From positions 806,001-870,000 of the forward strand of contig CAWDWB010000003.1 in NCBI GenBank assembly GCA_963805925.1: a stretch of 64,000 nucleotides of DNA, written 5' to 3'. Shown here piece after piece: positions 33,836 to 46,056 of this stretch (position 1 is the stretch's first letter; each line of letters begins with the position of its first letter). Source of the DNA: CAMPKL01 sp963805925. Its GTDB lineage: Bacteria; Acidobacteriota; Terriglobia; Bryobacterales; UBA6623. Made by a program: the position numbers and the translations under genes. Under the pieces are notes generated by a model. That model saw only the letters and a list, made by a program, of their open reading frames with translations, was not told the DNA's origin and did not search any database.

Positions 33836-34375
33836 ATGAATCTCCTGGAAAGCATCGTCTCGTCACCCGGCGCATTGAGTCAACTTGGACAGAGCGTGGG
33901 GCTTAGCGATTCGCAGACGCAATCGGCGCTAAAAGCCCTGCTGCCGGCCCTTTCGAGCGGCCTCAAGAAAAATACGGCGCAGCCTAGCGGGCTGGACAGC
34001 CTGCTCTCAGCGTTGAACCAGGGCGGCCACGAAAAGTATCTGGAGCAGCCCGAGCAACTCACCCATGCGGGCGCGGTCGCCGAGGGCAATGGCATCCTGG
34101 GGCACTTGCTGGGCAACAAAGAGACGAGCCGGCGGGTGGCCCAGCGGGCTTCGCAGCAGACGGGTATCAGCGATGACGTTCTGAAGAAAATGTTGCCTCT
34201 TGTGGCGACGATGGTGATGGGCGCGCTGAGCAAACAGAGCGCGCAGGCGAGATCACAGACGCAATCCACCGGCGGCGGAAATATTTTCAGCATGCTGGCG
34301 CCGATGCTCGACGCAGACGGCGACGGAAGCGTTGCCGACGACCTGTTAGGAATGGCCGGCAAGTTTTTCCGCTAG
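33836..34375 (+). CDS. DUF937 family protein
   Basis: 179 residues from ATG 33836. Helical, with the family pattern of two related halves: LGQSVGLSDSQTQSALKALL PAL and ISDDVLKKMLPLVATMVMGA LSKQ. The Gly/Ser/Gln-rich linker and the acidic end DADGDGSVADDLLGMAGKFF resemble YidB/DUF937 proteins, whose function is unknown. The DxDxDG stretch could bind calcium, but it is not a full EF-hand context. No signal peptide. Divergent from kbp, so the two may share control. Confidence 0.82.
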   Translation: MNLLESIVSSPGALSQLGQSVGLSDSQTQSALKALLPALSSGLKKNTAQPSGLDSLLSALNQGGHEKYLEQPEQLTHAGAVAEGNGILGHLLGNKETSRRVAQRASQQTGISDDVLKKMLPLVATMVMGALSKQSAQARSQTQSTGGGNIFSMLAPMLDADGDGSVADDLLGMAGKFFR

Positions 34376-34378
34376 CTG

Positions 34379-34843
34379 TTAGATGCAGGCGATGACGTCG
34401 ATCTCGACGAGCGAGTTGCCTGGGATGCCGCCGGCGGCGGCGATGGTGGTGCGCACGCCGGGCTCGTCGCCGAAGCGTCCGCGGAAGACCTCGTTCATGC
34501 CCGTATAGTCGTCGAGGCTGTTCAAGTAGACGTTGCACTTGAGCACCTTGTCCATCGAGGAGCCGCAGCGTTCGAGTTCCGCCTTGATCTCGTCCAGCAC
34601 GATGGCCGTATGCACCTTGATGTCGCCTGGGACGTGGGCGCCAATGCCGGAGATGAACAACAGGTTGCCGAAGGAGACGGCTCGGCTGAACAGCGGCGGG
34701 GTGTCGGGCTTTTTGCCGTTATTCCAGTGGACGACTTTCTTGGGGGCCTCGCTTTGAGCTGCGGCAGGAGCGGCGACGGCCCCTGCCGCAGCAGCGGCGA
34801 GAGTTCCATTCTTGAGAATGTTGCGACGAGTGGTGTTGGCCAT
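34379..34843 (-). CDS. RidA-family protein with a Tat signal
   Basis: 154 residues from ATG 34843. Residues 1-30 form a twin-arginine signal (TRRNILKNGTLAAAAAGAVA), followed by a RidA/YjgF domain with LFSRAVSFGNLLFISGIGA, TAIVLDEIKAELERCGSSMD and the conserved Arg in GVRTTIAAAGGIPGNSLVEI. Classic RidA hydrolyses reactive enamine/imine intermediates in the cytoplasm; here export to the periplasm is predicted, so the substrate must differ or arise there. Convergent with the DUF937 gene, stop codons 3 bp apart. Confidence 0.87.
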   Translation of the reverse strand: MANTTRRNILKNGTLAAAAAGAVAAPAAAQSEAPKKVVHWNNGKKPDTPPLFSRAVSFGNLLFISGIGAHVPGDIKVHTAIVLDEIKAELERCGSSMDKVLKCNVYLNSLDDYTGMNEVFRGRFGDEPGVRTTIAAAGGIPGNSLVEIDVIACI

Positions 34844-34983
34844 GGGATCCTCCGGGGATGGGACCAAGCTATTCTGCCACATGCTGTGGGCGGGAGTGAT
34901 CTTCCTTACCTTGGCAGGCCGCTAAGTCTCCCATTTGCCACAGCTTGCGCGGAGCGCCGCAGAGGGCACGGTATGATGGCAAA

Positions 34984-37656
34984 GTGTTCGCTTCGGGTCG
35001 CTTTTTCGCATTTGTAATCGCTCCGGCCTTGCTGTCATTGGCTTTGGCGAGCGTATCAGCAGCGCAAGATACGCAACAGCCGGAAGGAGCTTCCACCTCG
35101 TCGGAAGAGGCGCGGCCGGATCTGGAGTTGGAGGATGTCGACGGGACGGCTCAGCGTACGGAATTAAACCTGCTTGGCCAGGTGGATTCGGCGAGCGGCG
35201 AAGGGCGCCGCAACGAGAACGTCAGTCTCACGCTAATCGATAACAACGTACTGAAGGAACTCAACAAACGGATGGGTACCACGGCGACGATCGTGGACGA
35301 GTTCGAAGCTGAGAGGGAGTACTTTGGAGCGGAGTTCGGCGGTTCGCCGTCTTCTCCGCTGCACGTGAACAACACGTCTTCGAGCGGCATTCACGGGACA
35401 GCCAGTTGGACGCTCAACAACAGCATTTTTAGTGCGCGATCGTTCTTCCAGGTGGGCAAGGTGCAGCCGTCGCGCTCGAACGACTACGGCGGAACGCTGA
35501 CGGCGCCGCTGTGGACAGGCAGCTTCTTAACTCTTAGCGGCGGACAAAGGAAGCTGCGCGGTCAGGTGAACGGCAACGTCTTGGTGCCGGCGGCGGACGA
35601 GAGGACGCCTACGGCGACGGACCCGGCAACGCTGGCGGTCGTCCGGCAGATTCTGGCGGGCTACCCGGCTGCACTTCCCAACCGGACGGATATCAGCAGC
35701 CGGGCTCTTAATACGAACGATCAGCAAAATATTGACGACCATCGCGCGGGCGCTACCTTCGAGCAGGACGCGGGCAAGAAAGATCGGCTGATCTTGCGAT
35801 ACAACCTGACCTTGCAGGCGGTCGATGCCTTCCAGTTGGTCGGCGGTCAGAACCCGAACACGACGACGAAAAATCACGACGCGCGCACGACCTGGAGCCG
35901 CGTGTGGAACCCAGCGACAACAACGGATTTTTCCGTGGGTTATGCCAGAGTGAGTTCGGTGCTGGAGCGGGATGAGGATTGGTCTTTGCCGACATTTCTA
36001 TTCAGCCGCACCCTGGAGTCGTTGGGACCGAATTCAAGCATCCCGCTGGATCGCGCGCAGAACACGTTCCGGTATGCCGGGCGGCTGCAGCGGACCAGCG
36101 GCAACCATACGCTGAATGCGGGATTTGAAACGACGCGGCGGCAGATCAACGGGTTCGAGAGCAACGACAGCAACGGCGCGTTCAGCTTTCGCGCGGACTT
36201 CGGCCGTAGCCGCATTGAGAATGTCTTGGCTGGAACACCGAGCGGGTATCGCCAAGCGATCGGCAATTCGCATCGCGGATTCCGGATCTGGACGCAATCG
36301 CTTTTCCTAGGCGATACCTGGCGTGCGACTTCGAGGCTGACGTTGAACACCGGGCTGCGCTATGAACTGGCTCCGGCGCCGACCGAAGTCAATGGCCTGA
36401 CGCCGATCCCCTACAACTGCGACTGCAACAACCTCGCGCCCAGTTTTGGCTTCGCTTACCGGATGAGCGACAAGTGGGGCGTGCTACGGGCGTCGTACGG
36501 GCTGCAGTATGGCGAGATCTTCTCGTCGACCTTTATGCAGACTCGCTTCAACCCACCGGGGATTCTGAGGTTGAATCTCAACTCGCCGGATTTGGTCGAC
36601 CCGCTGAGGGGTTTCGACCCGAACGATCTGGACCCCAACCAGCGTTCTGATTTTTTCCTGTTGGACCCGGAGTTAGCGACGCCCTATTCCCATCAATACA
36701 ACTTCACCTGGGAGTTGCGACCTTACCAGGACTGGGTCTTGGAGCTAGGCTACGTCGGCAGCCGCTCGCACAAACTTCTGACGGCATGGACCGAGAACCG
36801 GGCGCGTAAAGTCCCAGGAGTGGAATCAACGACATCGAACGTCAACGAGCGGCGGCCGGATCCGCGGTACAGCGACGTATATCACATCCTGAACGGATCT
36901 CGCGGCTTTTACGATGCGGCTAAGGTGACGCTGCGCGTGCCCAGTTGGGCGGGATTGAATGTGGATGCGTCGTATTGGTGGAGCAAGGCGATCGACCTGG
37001 GAGCGGATTACACGGGTACGGCGGCTGGAAGAGATGCGCGAGGCGGGAGCCAGAGCCCGGACGAGTTCGATGTCCACGGGACGATGAAGGGACCGAGTAA
37101 TTTCGATCAACCTCACGCGTTCCTGCTGAACACGACCTACCAGACACCCTCAGACGGGACCGGCAATCATTTCATCGACCAGATCGTGGGAGCCTGGCAG
37201 TGGAACGGCGTGTTGCTGCTCAAGTCGGGCAGCCCGTTTTCACTGCGAAGCGGCGGTGACGGACCAGGCTTCGGCAACCTGGACGGAGCGAGTTCGGATC
37301 GGCCCAATGTGATCGACCCTTCCGTCCTGGGCGCGAAGATCGACCACCCGGACACATCTCAAACGTTGCTGCCTAGGTCTGCATTCGGCTTCCAATCGGT
37401 GGATCAAGCTGCGGGGACCCTAGGCCGCAACACGTTCCGCAAAGACGGCGTCTGGAACGTGAATCTGGCGCTGACGCGGCAGTTCGCGCTGAGAGGCGAT
37501 GCGTCGCTGCGATTCCAGGCCGAAGGGCTCAATCTGTTGAACCACGCTCAGTTCGAAGAGCCGGGCACCAACCTGACCGAGAGCAACTTCGGCCAGATCA
37601 CCAACACGCTGAACGACGGCCGGACGTTCCAGTTCACGCTTGGTCTTTCGTTCTAA
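34984..37656 (+). CDS. TonB-dependent receptor (Oar-like), no N-terminal CarboxypepD domain
   Basis: 890 residues from a GTG at 34984, chosen because FASGRFFAFVIAPALLSLAL (residues 2-21) then ASVSAAQ form a signal peptide; the frame is open further upstream to a TTG at 34945. A plug-like region (~75-190: LTLIDNNVLKELNKRMG) precedes a long barrel rich in alternating aromatic strands, with acidobacterial Oar-like motifs such as SYGLQYGEIFSS, TPYSHQYNFTWELRP, LELGYVGSRSHKL and the end LLNHAQFEEPGTNLTESNFG...FTLGLSF with terminal Phe. The usual carboxypeptidase-regulatory domain and part of the plug are shorter or missing. It should take up large ligands across the outer membrane. Confidence 0.85.
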   Translation: MFASGRFFAFVIAPALLSLALASVSAAQDTQQPEGASTSSEEARPDLELEDVDGTAQRTELNLLGQVDSASGEGRRNENVSLTLIDNNVLKELNKRMGTTATIVDEFEAEREYFGAEFGGSPSSPLHVNNTSSSGIHGTASWTLNNSIFSARSFFQVGKVQPSRSNDYGGTLTAPLWTGSFLTLSGGQRKLRGQVNGNVLVPAADERTPTATDPATLAVVRQILAGYPAALPNRTDISSRALNTNDQQNIDDHRAGATFEQDAGKKDRLILRYNLTLQAVDAFQLVGGQNPNTTTKNHDARTTWSRVWNPATTTDFSVGYARVSSVLERDEDWSLPTFLFSRTLESLGPNSSIPLDRAQNTFRYAGRLQRTSGNHTLNAGFETTRRQINGFESNDSNGAFSFRADFGRSRIENVLAGTPSGYRQAIGNSHRGFRIWTQSLFLGDTWRATSRLTLNTGLRYELAPAPTEVNGLTPIPYNCDCNNLAPSFGFAYRMSDKWGVLRASYGLQYGEIFSSTFMQTRFNPPGILRLNLNSPDLVDPLRGFDPNDLDPNQRSDFFLLDPELATPYSHQYNFTWELRPYQDWVLELGYVGSRSHKLLTAWTENRARKVPGVESTTSNVNERRPDPRYSDVYHILNGSRGFYDAAKVTLRVPSWAGLNVDASYWWSKAIDLGADYTGTAAGRDARGGSQSPDEFDVHGTMKGPSNFDQPHAFLLNTTYQTPSDGTGNHFIDQIVGAWQWNGVLLLKSGSPFSLRSGGDGPGFGNLDGASSDRPNVIDPSVLGAKIDHPDTSQTLLPRSAFGFQSVDQAAGTLGRNTFRKDGVWNVNLALTRQFALRGDASLRFQAEGLNLLNHAQFEEPGTNLTESNFGQITNTLNDGRTFQFTLGLSF

Positions 37657-37685
37657 TTCCCTCCAAGCGGAGTACACTGTGCGCG

Positions 37686-38734
37686 ATGCACACGATACGT
37701 ACTCTGCTGGTCCTCTCCCTGATTTGCTTGCCCCTGCGGTCGCAACAGCCGCTTGAGCCAGGCTTCGAAGCGATCTTCGACGGCCGCACGCTTGAGGGCT
37801 GGGAGGGCGATCCGACCTACTGGGGCGTTGCGGACGGCGCCTTGGTCGGCATCGTCACGCCGGAAACGCTGCTCAAGAGCAACACGTTCATCATCTGGCG
37901 CGGCGGTGAGGTTGCGGACTTCGATCTGCGCTTGGAGTACCGGATTTCGAACTCAGGCAACAGCGGCGTCAACTACCGCTCGATCGAAGTTCCGGGTGTA
38001 CCGTTCGCCATGCGCGGTTATCAGGCCGACATTCACGGCGGCGACAGCTATACGGGGAACGTCTACGAGGAGCGTGGGCGCACGTTTCTGGCGCTGCGCG
38101 GGCAGAAGACCGTCGTAGAGCCCCATCAAGCGGCGAAGGTGGTGGAGCGCTTTGCTTCGCCCGAAGACATGCAAGCGTACATTCGCAAGGAAGACGGTTG
38201 GAACCAGGTGCGCATCGTGGCCGTCGGCAATCACATCCAGCAGTACTTCAATGGCCGGCTATTCACGGAGGTTGTCGATAACGATCCGGTAGCCGGGCAG
38301 CGGCGCGGCATGATCGGCGTGCAGGTGCATGTCGGTCCGCCGATGAAGGTGGAATACCGCAACATTCGGATGAAGCGGTTGGGCGCGACGAATGCGCCGA
38401 TTGTTCCATTTGAGCGATTGCCGGAGCGCCAGTCGAACTCGGACGTGCAGCCGCTGATCGAGAGCCAAGTGACTGCGCTGCTGGCGCCGGGGCCGGAGTC
38501 ACCGCTGGGCGCACGGGATCGGCTGAGCGTTCACTCCCGGCCACGCTACGTGCGTGGCGCAGAGACGGACTTGGTGCTGGACTTCGAGGGGCGAGCGTTG
38601 AAGATTCCCGGCGTTGCCGCCGCGTTGCAGTATCTGGCCTATCCGGCAGAGTACGATTTCGACCTGGAATGGGCGGCGGACGCGTATCGGGTGACCGCAG
38701 TGCGCCTGGCAGGGCAGCCGTTCTACTCGGCGCC

Positions 38735-38738
<4 letters not shown>
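37686..38738 (+). CDS. DUF1080 (3-keto-disaccharide hydrolase domain) secreted protein
   Basis: 350 residues with signal peptide (TIRTLLVLSLICLPLRS). The DUF1080 domain covers ~25-230: FEAIFDGRTLEGWEGDPTYW, ISNSGNSGVNYRSIE, GYQADIHGGDSYTGNVYEE and GMIGVQVHVGPPMKVEYRNI. This LamG-like fold acts on 3-keto-glycosides in characterised members and is abundant in Planctomycetes and Acidobacteria. The last 110 residues are unassigned. It lies 29 bp after the TonB receptor on the same strand, so import and degradation of the same glycoside is possible. Its stop overlaps the end of convergent copA by 4 bases. Confidence 0.87.
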
Positions 38739-41220
<2,482 letters not shown>

Positions 41221-41224
<4 letters not shown>

Positions 41225-41676
41225 AACTTCCTCCTTGGAACCTTTGTTCGATTACCTGATAAACCTTCAATTAGCCCGCAGACTTCCCCTTGGGCTTCGC
41301 CTTGCTGCTCCCATGCGGCGACGGTCTCACGCAGTTCTCGGCGGTAGCGCTGCAGTTGGCGGATGCGTTCTTCGAGGGCCCTCAGCTTCTCAGCAGCGAG
41401 CCGGCGCACGTCGGCGCATGGCGTGTGGCCATGTGCCGAGTCAGAGATGATGTGTGCGATCTCGTCGAGCGTGAAACCGATCGACTGCGCCTTCTTGATG
41501 AAGTTAAGGCGGTTGAAAACGTCAGCGTTGTAGAGACGATAGCCGGACTGGGTACGGGTCGCCGGTTCGATGAGTCCGCGGCCTTCGTAGAAACGGAGCG
41601 TTTCTACCGCCACGCCGCTTTCACCGGCGATCTCGCCGATCTTCAAATAAGGACTTGAGGTCTTGGCAATCGCCAT
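41221..41676 (-). CDS. MerR-family metal-responsive regulator
   Basis: 151 residues. The winged helix LKIGEIAGESGVAVETLRFY EGRGLI is followed by the dimerisation helix and two cysteines at 87 (HTPCADV) and 133 (EVCGLIEGL). MerR metal sensors use a Cys at the start of the long helix (about 79-82) plus cysteines in a C-terminal loop; here only one is left in the loop. Cu(I), Pb/Cd/Zn or Hg sensing all remain possible, but linkage to copA favours copper. It should activate its own operon by twisting the 20-base-spacer promoter upstream. Confidence 0.9.
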
Positions 41677-41682
41677 GACCCT

Positions 41683-41714
41683 AGTCTAAACCCTGTAGTT
41701 AACTATAGAGTCAA
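41683..41714 (-). promoter_or_regulatory. MerR-type promoter/operator of merR-copA
   Basis: Minus strand: -35 TTGACT (41709-41714), spacer of 20 bases, -10 TAGACT (41683-41688). The spacer contains the near-perfect dyad CTATAGTTAACTACAG, flanked by ACCCT/AGGGT. An over-long spacer with a central palindrome is diagnostic of MerR-activated promoters. The ATG at 41676 begins 6 bases after the -10, so the mRNA should be leaderless. Confidence 0.8.
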
Positions 41715-41723
41715 GGGTTATTT

Positions 41724-42176
41724 TCAGACGTTTTCGAGCACGTCGGCAACGTGTCCTTTGACTTTGACCTTGTCGTAGATCGCGGCGATCTTGCCTTTTT
41801 CGTCAATGACGAAGGTCGAGCGCACGATGCCCATGTACTTGCGGCCATACATGGATTTCTCTTGCCAGACGCCGTAGGCCTCGGCGATCTTGTGGTCTTC
41901 GTCGCTGATCAGCGTGAATGGCAGTTCAAACTTCTGCTTGAACTTGTCGTGCGACTTGACGCTGTCGGGGCTGACGCCGAGGATGACGGCATCCTTGGCG
42001 TCGAACTTCGCCTGCGCATCGCGGAAGTCGCAAGACTCCGTCGTGCAGCCCGGGGTATTGTCCTTCGGGTAGAAGTAGAGCACGACCTTCTTGCCGCGCA
42101 GGCCCTTGAGACGAACCGTGCCGCCGCCGTCGGTCGGCGCCGTGAAGTCAGGAGCGGTTGCGCCGATCTGGATCAT
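41724..42176 (-). CDS. bcp: Thiol peroxidase, Bcp-type peroxiredoxin
   Basis: 150 residues. YFYPKDNTPGCTTESCDFRD contains the peroxidatic Cys and, five residues on, the resolving Cys of atypical two-Cys Bcp/PrxQ enzymes. Other family segments are GVSPDSVKSHDKFKQKFELP FTLISDED and MGIVRSTFVIDEKGKI. It reduces H2O2 and organic peroxides in the cytoplasm with thioredoxin. Its start overlaps the stop of the large NHL-repeat gene (ATGA), so it is translated as the second gene of that unit, an unusual partner. Confidence 0.94.
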   Translation of the reverse strand: MIQIGATAPDFTAPTDGGGTVRLKGLRGKKVVLYFYPKDNTPGCTTESCDFRDAQAKFDAKDAVILGVSPDSVKSHDKFKQKFELPFTLISDEDHKIAEAYGVWQEKSMYGRKYMGIVRSTFVIDEKGKIAAIYDKVKVKGHVADVLENV

Positions 42177-45100
42177 TGCCCCGGGTCCTTTGGCTGCAGC
42201 GGCTTGACGGGAATCGTCACGGTGTTTGAAACGAAATCGCGCTGGGCGATCGTGAGCGGCGTACGCGGATTGTCGGGCAGTCCTTCGAACACCCTCAGAT
42301 TGATCTGATAGATGCCGACGAAGCCCGGCATCAGCCCAGCGAACTCGATAGTGGCCGAGGACTGATTGACGCCGATGAGAGACGAGACGAAGTCCAAGAA
42401 CGCGTAGGGCGCCTGAAACAACGGCGAGGGGGGCGTCGGTTGTCCGCTCGCCAAGTTCTCGGCGCTGGGCAAGGGCGAAGTCAGCCCCAGACCAGATGCA
42501 AACAGGGTGATGATTTCGCCCGGAACTGCAGGATTCTGGTCGTCAATCAACGAGAAGGGCACGTTGCCGCAGCAAAGAGTCAGCTGCCGAACTTGGGTGT
42601 CAATCAGGGTCGCATCGGAACTGGAGCCGGAGAAAGTGATCTTGTCTCCTTCCTTGCCGCTTACCCGCGCGGAGAGTTGGACGGCGGGATCGGTGCTGCC
42701 GCGCTCCAGGAATCCCTGGTCTTGCGCAGTCGTCACTTGAACGCCGGAACCGTCGGAAACGCTGGTTTTGAAGCGGATCTCATTGCCTTGGACGCCTAAC
42801 TGGCGAGCGATGATCTGCAAGCCGGTGCCGAAGGTATTGAGATCCTCGCGGGCGGTCACGTCAGGATCGCCGCGTCCTGAGTTGATTTCGAAAACCAAAA
42901 GGTTGCGGATCGTGGTGAGATTGTCGCCCTCCTTCACCGTGTAGGAGTAACGGCGCAAGGATAGGTCGTTGTCCGTCGGATCCGTGTCGCTAGCCGGGAT
43001 AGGGCTGCCGATGTCGATGTTTACGACATCGCCGGCCACAGGATCGCCGCTGAGATTGACGCGTGCTTGCGCTGAGAAGAAACTGGCGGTGCCTGCGGAG
43101 GCGGTCACATTGGCATCGCCGTCGCCGGCGTTGATCGCCGCTATGAGCCCATCGCGAACCGTCTCCAAGGTGTCGCCCGTTTGGGACGTGTAGGAGTAGC
43201 TGGAGTCCAGGACGTTAATGGTAACCGTGACGCCTGCAGTCACTTCGGTAACGTCCTCACTCGCCGCATTGGGCGACACGATACCGACATCGGCGGTTGC
43301 GATCTCCTGAGCGTGAACGGCTACTGCTCGGCGCGGCTCGGGTCCAGGGAAAGCGAATAGCCCAGGCGCCACGTTGGTGACCTGGTTGGCGCGTGGAGCG
43401 GAAACGACGATCGAGCCGTCGCCCATGCGCCGCCACACGTAGGTGCTGACGCCCGTGTTGGTAATGGACACGTCTTCGATGATTTCCCAGGGGACCTGAA
43501 AGTTGATCTGATTCGGGGATACCGAAGAGATCGGCGCTTGGATGCCGTTGACGTAAACCCGAACGCCGCCGAGTTCCTTAGGAAGGGATCCGTCATTGGA
43601 GGTGGCGACCAGGTCCTGCTCGGAGAAACCTTCTCCGAAGATTGAGGCGAATGTTCCGGGAGGCAGGAAGCGCGCGTCCGAGCCGCCGTCGAGACGGGCG
43701 CCGGAAGTGCTGGTGGTGATGCCGACGGTCGAGGCGGTACTGCCTGTGATGCGGGATTCGATGGTCACAGCATTGCCGGGGCGTCCGCCGGCGACTGCAG
43801 TCAGCCAAGCCATGGCGGGGAATGCGCCGCCGGTGAGTTCCCCTGTCGTTTCGCCGGTCAACTCGCCCAAGTCATCAAGGAATTGCGCATCCAAGGGGCT
43901 GCCCGCTGGGACATCAATGCTAATGGGAATACCGTTAGCGGCCGAGCCGGGCGTATTGGCAATCAGCTGCAATACATTGATGTCGGACACCAAACGCCGT
44001 GCAGTGACATCCGGATGACCTCCTGCTTGGTTGATGACGAAGAGCAACCTGTCAATCGCAATGTAAGCTCCTGGGTCATCCGGGGGACCGAGCATCTCGA
44101 CGGAATACGATTGGTCGCCGATGTGGAGGGTAACGATGTCTCCTGCCCGCGTACTGCCGTCGAACTTGATAAACGCCGTAGCCGGTATGCCTGGGCCGTT
44201 GACGGCCTCGGCGGTTACAAGCGTGCCTTCGCGGTTGTTGATCGAATCCACGAACATATCGCGCAGTTGTTCGGCAGTCGTTTCTGTCGGCACATCTTCA
44301 AAGACGTGCGTTTGGCCGGAAATCACAACCGTGGCCGTCTGTGCGCTCGTCGCCGTGCCCGCCCACTCCAGGTAGCCGTTGGCCTTGATATCGAAGCTGG
44401 CGCCGTTGCGGATGCCGTCTCGAACGATCATTTCCTCGCCGGGCGTGAATACGAGAATGCGGCGTTGCAGGGGATCGGCCACATACAGATTCTTCCCGTC
44501 GTGCGCCAAGGCTCCCGGAGCGCGTAGATTGCCGGCGCCGTCGGAATCGGTCAAGGCGATGAAATCGGGTTGGCCGATGACGACGTCAGCGGTAGCTCCG
44601 TTTTCGAGAGGAATCTGGTTGTAGACCAGAATCCGATCGTTGCCGCTGTCGGAAATAAACAGGCGCGTGCCGTCAGACAGCGCGAAACGCGGAAAATTCA
44701 ACGTCGCTCCGCAGCGCTTGGGATAGCGCAAGTCGTTGATGTCCGTCGCCGGGTTTTGGTTGATCGGGTTGGGGAAAATTTCGTTGTCGGGCGTAATCGT
44801 GCCGTCGTCATCGAAGGGGCCGATCTGCTCGCATAGGGCGACGACGGCCCGGCGCAGCGCAACACCAGAGCCGTCCATGAGGCTGCTGCCATCGGCGTTG
44901 ACCAGATTGCCGTCTGCGTCAACCGAGACTCCCGGGTCCGTGGAGCGCACAAACGCGAAAGTCTCGAAATCGGGCTGACCGACGACGACGTCGGCCGGCG
45001 CGTTGTTCGAGGTCGGGATCGACAGGTAAATCATGACCCGGTCGAAGCCTAGGTCGGCGACGAACATCTTGTTGTCGATGACCTGTACGGAGGCTGGATT

Positions 45101-45901
45101 CAATAGTCTCTGGGCGTTGGGCAGGTAGTTCGACTGACTCAGATCGGGTTCGGGGCGGCTAGTGAAATCGGGCTGGCCGACGACGACGTCGGCAGACTGC
45201 CCGTTGCTGGAGGGGATGGAGTTCCAGATCAGAATGCGGGAGTTCTGCGTGTCGGCCACGAACAAGCGGCCCGAATCGAACCAAACGCCTTGCGGGCCAC
45301 GCATGCCGGTCGCGGTCGTGGCAGGCATATTGGTGGTCAGATCCGCTTGGCCTAGGACGAGGTCTGGCGGGGTTCCATTGGACTGCGGAATCGTATTCCA
45401 GAGCAGTACGCGATTGTTGTTGGTGTCGGCGACAGCCAGGCGTTGTCCGTCCGTCGCGACGCCCGAGGGCGCCTTCATATGGCCGTTCTGAGTGCCATCG
45501 GTGAACGTGTCGAAGTTGTCTTGGCCAAGGACCACATCAGCCAGGCCGACGCAGGCGGGGCAGAAACCGCCCTGGGGCAGTTCGGCTTCCGGCTCGGGAA
45601 TGAATCCGGATAGATTGTTGTAGATCAGGACACGGTTGTTAACGGGGGTGGCGCCGATGCGATTGCCCTCGGCAACGACCAGGACGTCTCCGCCTACAGC
45701 GACGCCGCCGGCCGAGCCAATCACGGCACGGCTCGAAATCGGGTTCGAACGGGTGAAGCTGTTCTGGCCAATTACCAGTCGCGCACCCTGTTGGATCACC
45801 CACTTCGGCTCCGCCTTCAACGTGGGCGAAATGAGGATCGCGCAGAGCCAAAGCGCAACGCTCAGCTTGCCGATCAACGATTCTTTACTTGTCGTACGCA
45901 A
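42173..45901 (-). CDS. Giant secreted NHL-repeat protein with Solibacter-type C-terminal domain
   Basis: 1242 residues with signal peptide (LIGKLSVALWLCAILISPTL). Residues ~35-450 contain about six NHL-like blades, each with VxGQxDF, PxGVxxDGxRLxVADTxNxR and ILxWNxIP (e.g. LFVADTQNSRILIWNSIP). The middle has at least four repeats of a domain with G-D-T/N-L-x-x-(V/I)-R...INxGxGDxxVTA...GNxI, resembling beta-rich tail or adhesin repeats. GVRVYVNGIQAPISSVSPNQ plus INFQVPWE is the signature of the Solibacter uncharacterised C-terminal domain (TIGR03437), with a second, partial one at the end. It probably acts at the cell surface in binding; no catalytic motif is seen. Confidence 0.85.
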   Translation of the reverse strand: MRTTSKESLIGKLSVALWLCAILISPTLKAEPKWVIQQGARLVIGQNSFTRSNPISSRAVIGSAGGVAVGGDVLVVAEGNRIGATPVNNRVLIYNNLSGFIPEPEAELPQGGFCPACVGLADVVLGQDNFDTFTDGTQNGHMKAPSGVATDGQRLAVADTNNNRVLLWNTIPQSNGTPPDLVLGQADLTTNMPATTATGMRGPQGVWFDSGRLFVADTQNSRILIWNSIPSSNGQSADVVVGQPDFTSRPEPDLSQSNYLPNAQRLLNPASVQVIDNKMFVADLGFDRVMIYLSIPTSNNAPADVVVGQPDFETFAFVRSTDPGVSVDADGNLVNADGSSLMDGSGVALRRAVVALCEQIGPFDDDGTITPDNEIFPNPINQNPATDINDLRYPKRCGATLNFPRFALSDGTRLFISDSGNDRILVYNQIPLENGATADVVIGQPDFIALTDSDGAGNLRAPGALAHDGKNLYVADPLQRRILVFTPGEEMIVRDGIRNGASFDIKANGYLEWAGTATSAQTATVVISGQTHVFEDVPTETTAEQLRDMFVDSINNREGTLVTAEAVNGPGIPATAFIKFDGSTRAGDIVTLHIGDQSYSVEMLGPPDDPGAYIAIDRLLFVINQAGGHPDVTARRLVSDINVLQLIANTPGSAANGIPISIDVPAGSPLDAQFLDDLGELTGETTGELTGGAFPAMAWLTAVAGGRPGNAVTIESRITGSTASTVGITTSTSGARLDGGSDARFLPPGTFASIFGEGFSEQDLVATSNDGSLPKELGGVRVYVNGIQAPISSVSPNQINFQVPWEIIEDVSITNTGVSTYVWRRMGDGSIVVSAPRANQVTNVAPGLFAFPGPEPRRAVAVHAQEIATADVGIVSPNAASEDVTEVTAGVTVTINVLDSSYSYTSQTGDTLETVRDGLIAAINAGDGDANVTASAGTASFFSAQARVNLSGDPVAGDVVNIDIGSPIPASDTDPTDNDLSLRRYSYTVKEGDNLTTIRNLLVFEINSGRGDPDVTAREDLNTFGTGLQIIARQLGVQGNEIRFKTSVSDGSGVQVTTAQDQGFLERGSTDPAVQLSARVSGKEGDKITFSGSSSDATLIDTQVRQLTLCCGNVPFSLIDDQNPAVPGEIITLFASGLGLTSPLPSAENLASGQPTPPSPLFQAPYAFLDFVSSLIGVNQSSATIEFAGLMPGFVGIYQINLRVFEGLPDNPRTPLTIAQRDFVSNTVTIPVKPLQPKDPGQ

Positions 45902-46056
45902 AGTCCCAAATCCTCTCTAGCAACGGCCAGCCAATCTGTGTAAACCAACGCCTCTGCGTGAAAAGGACAGCCCTTGGCCGGTCGTTTTCATCGATCCATT
46001 CAACGCGGAGAATCGGGCGCGATTCAGCGCCCCTGCGGGCCTACCAAGTAATTACG

